Shown: positions 1 to 12,350, counted from the first letter of the stretch. The stretch: 64,000 bases of DNA from Gigaspora margarita (GCA_009809945.1 WTPW01000017.1:256956-320955), one strand, 5' to 3'. The notes: generated by a model not told the origin, from the letters alone. A program made the numbers and translations.

Positions 1-297
1 TTCCCCGATGTCCAAGTGGAAAACGCTTGACGAAAATATTCTGCATTGCAAGACCTGCACCACTTTCTTCCAGTTCTGATTTTGTTGCACTCTAGACATT
101 GACCGTACTTTTTGAGCCTTGTAGATTCTGTCTCATAAAATTCATCACCAGGTTTAAAGTCTATTAAAACGTTGTTGATGAAATCTTGACGTGCAACTTC
201 TTCGATGTCTTAATTTAAAAAATGTTATATTTAACTAATTTATAATTCAAATAGAATTGCGTTAATTCTTACCTTGATTTGTGTCTTCGCTTGACAT
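1..297 (-). CDS. TKL-type protein kinase, N-terminal exons (partial)
   Basis: Reading the minus strand from the ATG at 297, exon 1 (297-273) encodes MSSEDTNQ, followed by a 64-bp intron (272-209, GTAAGA...TTAAG) and exon 2 (208-1), which leaves the window still open. Exon 2 contains YGQCLECNKIRTGRKWC and then RSCNAEYFRQAF. Two CxxC pairs about 12 residues apart suggest a small zinc-ribbon-like module. This cysteine module followed by FxxxFSTWTSG is what I recall from the N-termini of the large TKL kinase family of Rhizophagus, where the kinase domain follows. The kinase domain itself is off the edge, so function is inferred from the N-terminus only. The intron keeps the frame (8 codons plus 1 base before it). 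No expression evidence is visible. Confidence 0.75.
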
Positions 298-1053
298 TAT
301 ATTGATGGATTTCCTGTGTGGGAAAGGATTTAGGTTATGAATTATTTTTATAATGACACAAAATAAGAAATTTTTTCTTTTTATCGATGTGTGTACTGTA
401 GTTCAAAATTCAATCGTTACACACACTAAATTTTAATTTTATTTTCGGAATTACTCCGAAGGTGTTTTTGTTATACAAAAATATTATACTTTCGGTAAAT
501 TTATTGTACCAATTAAATACAGAAGTTGAAAATCCTATTTAAAGATGGCAACTTAAATTTAAATGTAATTTATAAATTAAATTTACGAACCCATTATTGT
601 TTTATATAAGTCGTTTGAATTTAAAGCTTCGTTTAATGTCACTTTTTTCATATTTGCTTGAGAGGGGGGGGATAAACAAACACTAAAATTAAACAGACCT
701 AAAATTAGGTTCAAAATGTACCTGATTTGTGTTCATTTATGCCCGGGGGTGTTTTTTTTTTTTGTGATTATTTATATTTTCTATACTCGTTTTCTATTGG
801 CTTGTCTAATGTCGAGGGGAGCTCCATTGGTGTGGGGGGGTGATTTTTAAATTCAAACGGCCTAATAATAATTACTGAAATTACTTGCTTTTTTATATTT
901 TAATTAATTAAATAAAGTATGTAAATAACAAAGATTTAAAGAAAACAAAAATTGTTTACTTCATAAATTTATATAGATTATTAAAAAGGCCAAAACTTTA
1001 AAGTATAAAAATTAAAACTCCAGCTTGCATATTCTTTAGCACGAAAAACTTAA
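298..1053. other. AT-rich non-coding, upstream of the kinase
   Basis: No open frame of note. It holds several G-runs (663-671, 834-840) and T-runs. A 13-bp inverted pair (about 611 and 850, CGTTTGAATTTAAA / TTTAAATTCAAACG) may mark a small element. The stretch nearest 297 should include the kinase promoter, but no clear TATA box could be assigned. Confidence 0.5.
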
Positions 1054-1478
1054 CAAATGGGCTAATTTGAGTAATTTATAAGTAGTGCTTATTTTTTTTT
1101 AAAGCTTCAAGGCCAAATAACTTTTGATCTGCTGGTACATTTTAAATGATTTTACTACAAAACTGTTCGTCTCTTCGAGGCGATTCCAATGAGCCCATTA
1201 TCATGAAAATCCAATCACAGGATCGCAAGATAATTCGCTATCAAATAGTGACACACCTAGAGGCTGGGGTTAATTGGTTAGACCTATGTCTAACCAATTA
1301 ACCCCAGCCTCTAGGTGTGTCACTATTTGATAACGAATTATCTTGGAATCGCCTCGAAGAGACGAATAGTTTTGTAGTAAAATCATTCAAAATGTACCAG
1401 CAGATCAAAAGTTATTTGGCCTTGAAGCTTTAAAAAAAAATAAGCACTACTTATAAATTACTCAAATTAGCCCATTTG
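1054..1478. repeat. 425-bp foldback (near-perfect palindrome)
   Basis: Left arm 1054-1283 begins CAAATGGGCTAATTTGAG and the right arm 1288-1478 ends with its reverse complement. The arms are nearly identical around a 4-bp centre. The right arm lacks about 39 bp that are present in the left arm (around 1192-1231), with CCAA/CAAGATAA microhomology at the deletion joint. Part of the arm (ATAACTTTTGATCT ... ACAGGATC) recurs, diverged, in the foldback at 10968-11255, so this is a family. No clear target duplication was found. Confidence 0.85.
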
Positions 1479-1779
1479 ATCAGAAGGCGTAATCTCATTT
1501 CCCGACAACTATTTCAACGACAGTTAAGATTGGACTAATTTAAAATTAACGTCTGTTAATTAAAAGAAGAGACATAACCGTCGATAAGACCGATTGAAAC
1601 AACACAACTGCACAACAAGAATTTATTCTCCGAAAAATTTACGAAAATTGTCAAAATTTATAGCGTTAATTTACTTATAGGAAGAAGTTATAGTTTCGCT
1701 AAAATTTTTTAAAATTTTGAAAGGAATACTTTTTGTTAGAGTCTGAAGAGTGATTTCATATGTTGAATAATAATTGAAG

Positions 1780-2534
1780 AAATTACAAACAAGGGTCCAA
1801 ACTCGAAAATAATTACAGAAAGGGCCCAAAATGAAAAATTACCGATAGAGGCCCGACATTTGAAAATTATTACAAATAAGGGCCACGATCTAAATACAAC
1901 AGTTATCGCCTTTCGTGATTAAATGGATATTTTAAAAAAAATAATCGCTACATTAAACTGGCACACAAATTTACTATAATGTTTACAACTTGCTTTAAAT
2001 TTTTCATAAAAGTTGGTCAATGAAGAATCGATTTTACTATATGAATGTAACCATCTTTGCACTTTTTAATTGAAATAGTAAATGGACATTAACTATTTCA
2101 TTCGTGGGAGTAATTTGTTTGGTTTATTAGTTTAAAACTTGTAAGGCGAAGAATAAATATATGTCCAAGGCTGAACGAACATTTTTCCTATTAGAAAAGT
2201 AAATTTGTATCTGATATCAAAGTTGGATTTTTAGTTATATTAAGAGCAGTGCAAATAATAAATGGATTTATGGACCGAATGAACCAAAGGTATGCTTTTT
2301 ATTGCATATCTGAATTTATATTCAAATTACTAATCAATTATCATCATTACATTTCTTATGCTTAACAATTAACTATAATTAACCATATATTATACTATAT
2401 TATGACTCACATGAACCTAAAATCACCGGTCTTTAAGCGCAGAATTATTTTGGGTCTTTATTTGTAATAATTTCCAAATATCGGGCCTCTAACGGTAATT
2501 ATTTTCATTTTGGGCCGATATTTGTAATGTCCCC
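1780..2534. mobile_element. TIR element with about 110-bp inverted ends
   Basis: Left end (1787-1885) and the reverse complement of the right end (2436-2530) share the series TTACAAA, GGGCCCAAAATGAAAA, TTACCG, AGAGGCCCGA and ATTATTACAAATAA in the same order. The ends therefore consist of spaced GGCC-centred motifs separated by short AT spacers. The interior (about 1890-2430) has no coding frame. It is probably a non-autonomous DNA transposon; the family is unknown and no target duplication could be fixed. Confidence 0.7.
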
Positions 2535-3038
2535 ATAATAATTGCTAAGAAATAATAATAAAAAAAATAACACAAAAGTTTTTATTAAAGATTTTTATTA
2601 ATCCAAGATTTTTTTTAATTATGCCAACACGTACCAGTATGATAATATGAAATCTGTGAGTGATAGTTCCCGTTCAAGCTTTTTTGTGCGCTATATTTTT
2701 TCCTATTTTTTTAAGGTATTATAGTTTAAACAAGTAGGATTTTATTTTGCCATGTGATATTAGTTTGTAAATCAGTTTGTGGTTGGATTTATAATTTTAA
2801 GACAGCGTAGATTTTTTCAATTAAGATGAGTATGAAGCATTTGTGGAGTTGAACATGTATATTCACATCATTCATAAGATCAGTTTTTCTTATCTTTTCT
2901 TGTTATGCATATATATAATAAATTTATAATATAATACTTATAAAAATCTTTTGTTTAATTAATTATTTCAATATAACAAAATGGTACTATGTGGTCCAGT
3001 ACTATGATAAATTATGTGCTAAGGCTTCGAAAATAGAA
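2535..3038. other. AT-rich non-coding
   Basis: No gene or clear repeat seen. Confidence 0.5.
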
Positions 3039-3226
3039 TCTAGATAAGTAAAAAGATGTAGTAGAGCTAAAACTCTGGAGTTTTTTGTTAAAAGATATGG
3101 AAGCCTGAGCAGAAACATACTTTTGGTTAATAGATTCTAGATAAGTAAAAAGATGTAGTAGAGCTAAAACTCTGGAGTTTTTTGTTAAAAGATATGGAAG
3201 CCTGAGCAGAAACATACTTTTGGTTA
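3039..3226. repeat. Tandem duplication, 97-bp period, two copies
   Basis: The block starting at TCTAGATAAGTAAAAAGATG (3039) repeats with a 97-bp shift (3136). The copies appear identical over about 90 bp, so the duplication is recent. The short minus-strand frame through it merely repeats itself and has no recognisable content. Confidence 0.9.
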
Positions 3227-3894
3227 AAAGTACTATTCTACAAAATATAAAACTTACTCTCTTTACAAGTTTGGTACTCCTGATATTTCTCTTTGGTCTT
3301 TTTGTAATTTTGCTATAAAGTAAAGAATCTAGCTTATCTCTCCAAAAGATTAGCAGTGTTTAATTCTTTCTAATTGGAAATATACCTACTAATATGGAAT
3401 CGATATTATATTTGAAATCTAGTACTGTATACAAAATAAACAATGTTTTGAGATCTAAAGAGATCATATGAAGAAATTTCTTACTAGAATATTCATTTAG
3501 ACATATAGATTTCTTTTTTGTTTTTTCTTTAATGTATATATAGTATTTTGATAAGGCATTTCCTTATACAAATACTATATATTTTTATAGCTTTAATAGT
3601 ATTATCATTTTTTTCTTTCTTTTTGATTTTTTCTTTTTTCTTTTTATTTTATATTTGTATTAAATTTGGTTGTTTGTTTAGATATTAATTGTTATTCCCC
3701 ATTTTACTTTTCTCTTTATATTTTCTTTCTTTTTACTAGTTATAACTTTTTTGTAGGTTGTATCTATTAGAGAAGTTAGGAGAGGAAAGTTTAAAATGAA
3801 AACAATCTATAAATAATAATGCAAGCAAAAGTATAACTATAAATAAATAAAAATAATAAAAAAAATAAAAAAGTGCAATAAAAAATTAAATCAA
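3227..3894. other. T-rich non-coding
   Basis: Long TTTCTTTTT pyrimidine tracts (3510-3740) and A-rich sequence; no gene seen. Confidence 0.5.
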
Positions 3895-4010
3895 AATTAT
3901 TTTTCTAATATCATATAATAATTATCTAGGCTAATATTAGATTAATAGACTACTAGCTATAAGCAGATTGCCTACTATGCTCTAGAAATTATATGATATT
4001 AGAAAATATA
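3895..4010. repeat. Small palindromic MITE, copy 1
   Basis: Ends TTTTCTAATATCATATAAT and ATTATATGATATTAGAAAAT are inverted copies. The interior ATTAGATTAATAGACTACTAG recurs, diverged, at 4520-4670. About 115 bp, non-coding. Confidence 0.65.
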
Positions 4011-4019
4011 AATAACAAA

Positions 4020-4460
4020 CAAAATATTGGCTTACAATACCATATTTTCACTAATAATGCTCATGAGCATTATTTAAAAAATTGTGACCCCTAAAAATTT
4101 TATATATTACCTCAAAATAATGCTCATGCGCATCCTGAAATAACGTGCACACCTCTATAAAACAATCATATAAAATCCTATTCTGATTTACTAGTAGGTT
4201 TTATCTATATATAATGATAATACTACTATACAAATGATTTAGATAGTTTTGATATCTTTGGGATTACACTACTCTGACATACTTCACTTAAAGTGAAAGT
4301 TCTTAATTGCAAAGTATAGCCAGCATGTGCATTATTTAGAAAACCAAAATTAGTAAATAATTACTTATTGTCTCAAAATAATGCACATGCGCATACTCTA
4401 AATAATGTGCATATACTCAAAATAATGCACAGATGAGCATAATTACGCAAAAATATAGTA
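4020..4460. repeat. Decayed motif array, aataatgcycatgcgcat type
   Basis: Repeated CAAAATAATGCTCATGCGCAT / ATAACGTGCAC motifs at roughly 4050, 4110, 4330, 4380 and 4420, ending TTACGCAAAAATATAGTA. This is an AT-decayed relative of the GC-richer arrays at 24786-25010 and 25936-26162. Confidence 0.65.
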
Positions 4461-4519
4461 TATTAAATTCATATATATCTTTAATCTATTTGTCTAATAT
4501 TTACTGATTGAAATTGAAA

Positions 4520-4670
4520 ATAATATTTAAATATTATCAAATAATTATCTATAGTAATAGCAGACTAATAGGCTACTAGTTATAAACAAATTAAATTTGG
4601 TTTAAGCCAATAACCTATCAATCTACTATTGTCTAGATTGATTATTTAAAAATATTAGAAAAGTATTTTT
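4520..4670. repeat. Small palindromic MITE, copy 2
   Basis: Shares TAATAGCAGACTAATAGGCTACTAG-type core and ATTATCTA/TAGATT inverted segments with copy 1 at 3895-4010. The sequence between and after (to about 4980) is ATTAGYCAAATATTGTT-type AT repeat. Confidence 0.5.
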
Positions 4671-4980
4671 AGTTTTGACTAATATATCAGAATATTAGCC
4701 AAATATTATTCAAATATTAGTCAAATATTGTTTAAATATTAGCAAAATATTGTTCAAATATTATCCAAATATGTTCTAAAGAATAAAAAGATATAGTACA
4801 GTATAATTTATTATTAAAAATATAACAAATATATTAGTATAATATCATATAAATAATAATAAATGTTTTGTAAAATAATGAATATAATATCTTTTTATAA
4901 TTTGTCTAATTGTATATAATATCAATCTAAATATCTGTCCAATATTTTTTTATAATTTTACTAATCTTTATATTAATATA

Positions 4981-5384
4981 TATATAAGGTAAGTGTGTAT
5001 ATTATGGTGAATGTGAGTATTGTGGCAGATCTATTATAAGTCATGATCTGTCAGTCCAGACTAAATTATTTTTATACTATTCAAATCGTCTTATCAAGAT
5101 GATTCGAATGGTACAAAAATTGTTTGATTTTGATCACTGGGTTATAAAATATTGGCATTCGAATGTTGTAAATCAATTTTTTTTTTAAAAAACAATATGT
5201 TATATTCAGATACTATTCTAATACTAATATCCCATGATATAGTGATTGAAATTAAACAATTTTTGTACCATTCAAATTGTCTTGATAAAATGATTTGAAT
5301 GGTATAAAAATTTATTAGTTTGGACTAACAGATCATGACTTATGATAGATTCACCACAATGCCTACATTTACTACAATATATAT
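4981..5384. repeat. About 400-bp foldback with internal hairpin motif
   Basis: Arms of about 170 bp. Left AGTCATGATCTGTCAGTCCA pairs with right TTGGACTAACAGATCATGACT, and both contain the hairpin ACCATTCAAATYGTCTTRAT with its complement. Related fragments lie at 7990-8310 and 10265-10420, so this is a local foldback family. Non-coding. Confidence 0.8.
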
Positions 5385-5892
5385 CAGCAAAATAAATATA
5401 TGAAATCTTTCAAAAGAAATTGCATACTGAAATCTTTCGAAAGGATTGCGATTAACGCGAAATCTTTCAAAAGAATCACAAACTTTTGAAAGATTTCGGC
5501 ATGTATTTCTTTCAAAATATTTCAAAATAAATTTTGAAATATTTTGAAATATATTGCGAATATTGTGAAATAGGGCAGATAAAAACAATGCAACCCTGTA
5601 CCTAATTATCCCCTTTCCAGGATCGCAAGAGGTAATATTTCACATATTATCACAATAAACGATATACATATTCACATAATCATAGTTTTGCAATGTTTTC
5701 AAATGGTTTTGCATGTTTTAGCAATTCAATATAAAATTTTATTTTTTTTATTTATTATTATACATTATATTTTAAATTTATTTTAAATTAAATATACATT
5801 TTTATTCAATATTATATTTTTATTATATATTATTATACAAAAAAAAATAAAAAAAATGATAAAAAAAATAAACCCAAAAAAAAAGAAAAAAA

Positions 5893-6450
5893 ATGAAATG
5901 AAAATGTATTTTAAAATACTTTCACACTTCATCACATATAATTCCAAAAAACTAGTCCTATATGCTTATTTTTGCTCACCCCGCAGTTAGCTATTATTTT
6001 GCTTTTTTGTTTTAACTATCATTTTGCTTCGGTTATTTCTTTTGTTTTTTCTATCGCCTTCATTTTTCTCTTTTTTAAATACTTTCTAAAAATAGTATAG
6101 AAGTAAAAAAAATAAAACTAAAAAAAACCAAAAACTATAAGCAAACTGAATAAAAAATAAAAACGAAAAAAAATGAACCCAAAAAAAAATGAAAAATGAA
6201 AACAAAAACATATTTTAAAATACTTTAGCACTTCATCACAGATAATTCTATAAAAAACTAGCCCTACACGCTAATTTTTGCTCACCCTGCAGTTAGCTAT
6301 TATTTTGCTTCTTTGTTTTAACTATCATTTTGTTTCAGCTATTTCTGTTGTTTTGGCTATCATCTTTGTTTCACTCTTTTTTAAATATTTCCTAAAAATA
6401 GTAGAGGAGTGAAAAAATAAAAAAAATACAAATAAAAAAACAAAAATATA
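5893..6450. repeat. Diverged tandem duplication, about 304-bp period
   Basis: TTTTAAAATACTTT...CACTTCATCACA...AACTAG...CTCACCC.GCAGTTAGCTATT occurs at about 5905-6060 and again at about 6210-6365, then both run into A-rich AAAATAAAAACAAA tracts. Two copies, roughly 85-90 percent alike by eye. Non-coding. Confidence 0.75.
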
Positions 6451-6499
6451 ACAAACTAAATAAAAAAAAAGGAAGCCCCAAATCTCCATTTTTCATATT

Positions 6500-6870
6500 C
6501 GCCAAATGCCGAAATAGTCTGGGTTGGTTTTCTTGAAAGTGCCAGGAAGTAAGGGTTGTGTTCTTGTAAAGTGCCAGAATAAATTAAATTAATAAAAAAA
6601 AATTTAAAAAAAAAACAAAACCAAAAAAGTGCCAAATGAAAAAAATATAGCAAAACCTTGTGAAGACTTGTGCTCAACTAAAACTATTTCTTTAAAAAAA
6701 CGTTTTTGGCAATTTAGAAATTGTGAAGTAATAGTGTGTTCTTGCAAAGTGTCATTTGAGTTGGCTTGCAAAGTCAAATCTGCATTCCTGCTAAGTTGCG
6801 AAAAGTTGTAGGTTTTCTTGCAAATCGCCAGAGAAGTTAGGTTGGTGTTTTTGTAAAGTGCCGAAATAAA
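6500..6870. repeat. Array of AAAGTGCCRAA motifs
   Basis: At least six copies of a TTGYAAAGTGCCAGAA-like motif in both orientations (near 6505, 6536, 6574, 6625, 6755, 6815, 6855). The same motif appears at 62040-62100 inside the autonomous hAT element. Short frames crossing it have no recognisable content. Confidence 0.55.
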
Positions 6871-7285
6871 AAGAAAAAATTAAAAAATAGATAAAAAAAA
6901 AAAGCAAAGAGAAAAAACAAAATGAACAAAAAAAAACAAAACAAAACAAATGAAAAAAAAACAATATAAAAACTGAAGATCTATAAACAGATCAATCTGA
7001 TCTTGTAATACAGAGTTTGTAGATTATATTTGAACATTATCGAAACATTTTGAACAATGCACTCTTGGTACCAGCATAATCCAGGTTGCAGATCTACTGA
7101 TCCAGCTTGGTTTCACATGTCTAACATAGTTTCGAAAAATATTTCAAAATATTTTGAATACTAAAATATTTTGAAATATATTGCAAAATATTTCAAAATT
7201 AATTGCATTAGCAAAATCTTTTGAAAGATATTGCAGGTCCACAAGATCTTTCGAAAGATTTTGGTACTATAAATTTGCTGATGTA

Positions 7286-10264
7286 CACATCCAATTTTGT
7301 GTAATATATTATCGTAAATAACTTGTGATTCTGTTGTCAATCTAGATTTCTACCTCTTTAAAGAAATGCTAAAGACTAGAGTGACTATTGCAGGGAGACA
7401 CTTTATGAATTCACACTAATTACTGTGGTATGCAAGGGTCAGAAGGGATACTGTTATTTGGGCAGTATTTTGTAAAAAGGCTTGGGGGATTTGCAATTAT
7501 GAAAGAGGCCACAATTAATAGTATATGAGGATACTAAGAATTGTATCAGTTGTATTTCAGTGAAGACACACTACTTCACTACTATTTTATTCAATAAACC
7601 AGAGATTCTTCTCTCTGCTTTGTAGCAAAGGAAAAACTTTGAGTATTTATACATGTTTGTCCAATATAAATAAATACAATAATAAATAAAGAAATCTATA
7701 TAATCGATATATTTGATATATGCTAATGCTAAATTTAATGGCTATAATGAATATATTAAGATAATAAATATATTACATATATTCTAAATATTAGCTATAT
7801 TAGATATATTAATCATAACTTTCAAAACTGTTATGTCCCAAATGTCTAGAATGTCAGACATGTCTGTGATTAACTCAAATGTCTAGAATTACTTGAAATG
7901 TCTGATATTCTGTGTTACAGGTGGCGCAGTATTAGTTGACCAATAAGATTTGGGTGCAGTATGTTTGATTGTAAGGACCAATCATTTGGTTTTAACTAGC
8001 TTGGGCTAGAATGGCCCAATCAAGACGATTTTGGTACCATTCAAAAGCTTGCATCAAGATGGTCATGATAGTGGTAGTTTGATCAAATTCTGCTCACGAG
8101 ATCAAGAATTATCGCTGGTATATGTTCAGGTGTTTTTAGAGGTCTAACACTATAATCCAAATAGAACAATTTTGAAACCATTCAATTTGTCTTATCAAGA
8201 TTAATTAAATGGTACCAAAATCATTCAATTTGGACAAATAGATTCCAAGTTATACCAAAAATTCTCTTTAACTTCACTACAATACCACATTTACCTTATA
8301 TATTTTACTGATCTATAACTAATATACTAAATTTTTAGCCTATCAGTTTTTTTAATCTTCTAATAAACTTATATTAGTCAATATTATATTGGCCAACTAT
8401 CTTTATAGATAATTATTAGATAATATAAAAGTAATACCAATATCTAAATAGCTTGATATTTTTTAGAAAGACAAATAATAAGCTAAAAGCTAATTTATTG
8501 ACTATAGTTGCATATAAAACTTTTTAAAAATTGGTATAATTTGTATATAATTATTTTTATAAATTTTATACTCTAGAGTTTGGTAACTTATAAAGAAATC
8601 AAGTTATTAGTTTTTGAATTCCTATTAGAAATTAAATTTTAGCCTTTTGCCTACATTATTGTAAGGGCACTGACAATTATTATTTAATATCCAATACTAT
8701 TAAGGTTTACTCATCTTTAGATAATATATTTAGTTAAATTTGATTGGTTAAAATTTTTATATGAGGTAAGTTTCACTTGAACCCACCTCTAATATATTAT
8801 CTAATAAATGTTAGCACTTTAAGAAAGTGTATGTAAATCACTTTTCATGTGATATGCATTGTAAAATTTTTTTTGATAACTGATTATATAGTAAACACAA
8901 TACTGATTGGGTAATTACTGTTTTAGAAATATTTTTATTATTAATTTTTGTGTAACTCTAGCAAATTTTTGTCCCTAGCAAATTTAACTATATAAGGATG
9001 TATATATTTTAAAATAATACAACTCCTAAAGATTTACAACTATAAATAAATGGTTTAATCTGTATAATACCCAATTTTGATAAAGATTGGCTGTGATTTT
9101 GAAAACTTTTATTAATGGCATATTCGAATTTTATGAATGAAATCCAATTGTACCATGAAAATCATAAAATAAATGATTGACATACACTCTACCCTTAACC
9201 GTCCTAGCTAAAACTAAGCTAAATTAGCAAATTTGTAACCTGGATTATACTAAAGTGCACACATATTTGGGAGTTATTAAGGCATTTATATAATGTTATA
9301 AAAAGAAGTGCAAACTGATATTGGATTGTACAAATATATAATAAGTCTAATATAGCTAAAAATTCTAAAATAAAAAATAGAAACCTACTTAGCAAGTTCT
9401 TGAGTATGGAAGTAATACTTAAGGCTTTTTATAGTATTGAAACAAGAATTAGATAATACCAAACTAGCAGAATCAAACAATAAAGGGTTTAGAAGAGGTC
9501 TCACCAAACTAGAACTAGAGTTGTACTAAATAAAAAGAATATATATTAAAGAAGCATATACCATGAAAAAAGAAATCTAAGAAACTTAAAGCTAGACAAA
9601 TTGAACTTCTAAACTAATTGTTTAGAAGTAGAAGGAAACTAAAGGAACTAAAAAAAGATTGGAAGCAGTTACCATAGTATTAGCTAAGAACCGTTAAGAG
9701 TAAAAGTAATATTAGTAGTTAATAGTATACTCTGACTACAAGTATACAAGTAAAGCTATAGTACAAGTTATTCTAAAAAAGAGACTGGGGTATTAAGTTG
9801 GAGATGCAGAACTCATTGCATTTTCTTGCTAATTTTGTAACCAACTTTTTAACCAACTATTCATATTCTAGAGACTAACTAGACTAAATATAGTAAAAAG
9901 AGTATTTTGATAAAGTTGAAGTTGTTAAAATAAAAACTTTTTTATTTTATTATAAAGAAAATTTTATTTGTTTGTTTAAAATCAATACACAATATTAAAC
10001 AGATTTTTATAAAAATAGTAATTTAAAAAACTGCTTTGAACTGTAATAACTGACTTTATATATTATATTTGTCTGAAGGATATTACAGTAGAGGCATAGA
10101 CCACATGATGTCTGTGTGTCCACAAATTAAGGATTTTGATTGGCTAGATCAGGTGTAACATAAAAAAACATTTAAAACAATCCAACTGATGCTTATTGGC
10201 TAGATCTAAAAATCCTTCAGACTCTAAAATGGTTTCTATTTTCCTAGTGTAATTTTAAAATTAA
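7286..10264. other. AT-rich non-coding with repeat scraps
   Basis: No credible gene. It holds diverged relatives of the 4981-5384 foldback at 7990-8310 (hairpin ACCATTCAATTTGTCTTATC near 8175) and a GATCAGGTGTAACAT core motif near 10148, which recurs in MITEs near 57-63 kb. Confidence 0.5.
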
Positions 10265-10420
10265 AAGAAGTAGGATATTGTGATAAATTGAAGATATCTT
10301 GTAACACAGTTGTTATAGTTGAATAATTTTATAACTATTCAATTTGTCTTGATAAGATGAATTGAATAACAGTAAGATCATTAATTCTAATCATTAGATT
10401 ACAAGATATGACCAAGTATA
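10265..10420. repeat. Foldback fragment with ATTCAATTTGTCTTGAT hairpin
   Basis: Inverted ATATCTTGTAA (10288) and TTACAAGATAT (10390) flank the hairpin AACTATTCAATTTGTCTTGA / TAAGATGAATTGAATAA. Same family as 4981-5384. Confidence 0.6.
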
Positions 10421-10570
10421 TGCTATACAAAAAAGTTTAAAAAAAATCTTAGCTAAAGACACAGTTGGCAATATTTGTGGCATACTAATTAGAAATAAAT
10501 AATTTGACCACCAATTGGTTTGTCTCATTGAGATGAATTGAGTGATATAAAAATTATATGATTCTGAATA

Positions 10571-11483
10571 TTATCTCTTAATGTGTAGGGTAGGTGCAGG
10601 CAAATTTGCCTGCAAAAAGTTATATAATATTTTTAAAAAATTTTTTTTATAAAATTTTATTTAATTTTGATATAATATTCTTTTAGATTTATATTTTGTT
10701 TTTAAATAATAAATCATAATAAATAACTATATTTTTTATAAACTTATACATAGTTAAATTAATCTATTTTTATAAAATCAAAGAAAATAATTAAAGTTTT
10801 AAGTTTAAAAAATTTTTTTAATATATTTGATCCCTAAATTATTATTAAAACTTTTATTTTAAGATTACTAAAAATAAAAAAATTTTCATTTTTCAATAAA
10901 AAAGTTTAAAATTGGTCTATAAGTATTATTTATATATATTGAAATTATTATTAATATATTAAAAATCTTTAATATTGAATAACTTTTGATCTACTAATCT
11001 GTTTTGATGATTTAACTACCAAAATGAATCTCAGTGTGTCAATTCTAATTAATCCAAAATCATTAAAATTCGATTACAGGATCCTAAGATCGACAAAGAT
11101 TTGTAATAAAAATAAAACATTATCAATCTTGGGATTCTGTAATTGCATTTAGCGATCTTAGGTTCATTAGAGTCATCTCATTTAGATGTTTATTTGGTAT
11201 TTAAATTATCCAAAACAGATCAGTGGATCAAAAGTTATTCATTGTTAAATATTTTTTAATATTTTTGATATAATGCTATATATAGACAAAAATATAATTT
11301 TTAGTTAGTAAAAATTTTTAATATGACAAATTTTAAAATTAATACTTTGCCAAATTATTTTATAAATCTAACTGAATTAATTTAAATATGTTTTAGAAGG
11401 ACCTCTCCTAGCTACTTTTTTAGCAATTGTGCAAAAAATAAATTTTGTAGGCAAATTTGCCTGCATAATATATTAAGAGATAA
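10571..11483. mobile_element. 913-bp TIR element with TA duplication (mariner-like MITE?)
   Basis: Ends are TTATCTCTTAATGTGTAGG and its inverted counterpart ...ATATATTAAGAGATAA. Each end then carries the 18-bp perfect palindrome GCAGGCAAATTTGCCTGC (one base altered on the right). A TA dinucleotide flanks both sides (10569-10570, 11484-11485), which fits Tc1/mariner-type insertion but is weak evidence in AT-rich DNA. It has no transposase and contains the nested foldback at 10968-11255. Confidence 0.65.
10968..11255. repeat. Nested foldback, relative of 1054-1478
   Basis: Starts GAATAACTTTTGATCTACTAATCTG and ends with the inverted CAGATCAGTGGATCAAAAGTTATTC. It shares ATAACTTTTGATCT, a GATTT/ACTACMAAA stretch and ATTACAGGATCSTAAGAT with the foldback at 1054-1478, in the same order. 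Confidence 0.7.
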
Positions 11484-11485
11484 TA

Positions 11486-12342
11486 TGAAATAACCAAATT
11501 CATTACAATTAAAATATCCCTTTTATTTTATGTTACTTAAGGTTGGATATTAATAGTTAATATGGGCTATCAAACTGTAAAAGATGTACCCTGTATATTC
11601 CAATTAAATCAATAAAATCTGGCTGCTAGCAGCCGTAAATAAAAAAATAATTATAAAAAATACATATTATAGTAATTTTGTCACCCATGTTTGTTATTGC
11701 ATGATGCTTATCATCCATATTTATATTATATTGCCCTACACAAATTAAAGGAGTTTAAAAAAAATAAATAGTATAATTTATGATCAATGACCACTGTACT
11801 ATAATACCAATATAGCATGATAAATCTGAGATACATTACATTGGTACATTGATAATTTTTTTGATTATTCAGAAAATGTCATTTCACAGATCAAAAAAAT
11901 TATCATTGCACTATGATATTATCTCATATTATTATACTATATTATATAAGTTTTATGTTTTGTATAAGAATCATCTATAATGATAATTATAGCCCAACCT
12001 GTAGACCAAGACTGTAAAATGCATTGCTTATAATACTATTTTGAGCAAATTTTAGTACTTTTAGCAGAATTTCAGTTTTATTTAAAGTTAAAAAAATTTC
12101 TGATAGCAATATACCAATTGATAGCTTGTATAAAAAAGAGTAATTAAGATATTAAGTAGATTTTTTTTACCTCTCTTCACTATTCTGAAAGTCCTCAGAT
12201 ACTTTTAGTATCTGTTACATTTCTTAAAGGCCAGAACTATTAATGTGTGAAAATCAATGGACAGCTAGAAGGCCTCTGATTCGTTACTATACTCAAGAGA
12301 TATCTTATACTCTATTAAGTCTATTATAAGAAAACTTAAGTA
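11486..12342. other. AT-rich non-coding
   Basis: No gene seen. A hairpin lies at 11850-11920 (GATAATTTTTTTGAT / ATCAAAAAAATTATC). Confidence 0.5.
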
Positions 12343-12350
12343 CCTGAAAC

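Larger units (their letters stand above)
5385..7285. mobile_element. Candidate 1.9-kb TIR element with CTTTCGAAAG arrays
   Basis: The left end reads ATCAGCAAAATAAATATATG followed by repeated GAAATCTTTCAAAAG motifs (5400-5500). The right end is the inverted equivalent: GATCTTTCGAAAGATTTTGG, then TATAAATTTGCTGATGTAC (7240-7285). ATTTTGAAATATTTTG motifs also occur at both ends (5515-5560, 7130-7200). No target duplication was fixed and no transposase frame is inside. Other repeats are nested within it. Confidence 0.6.
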
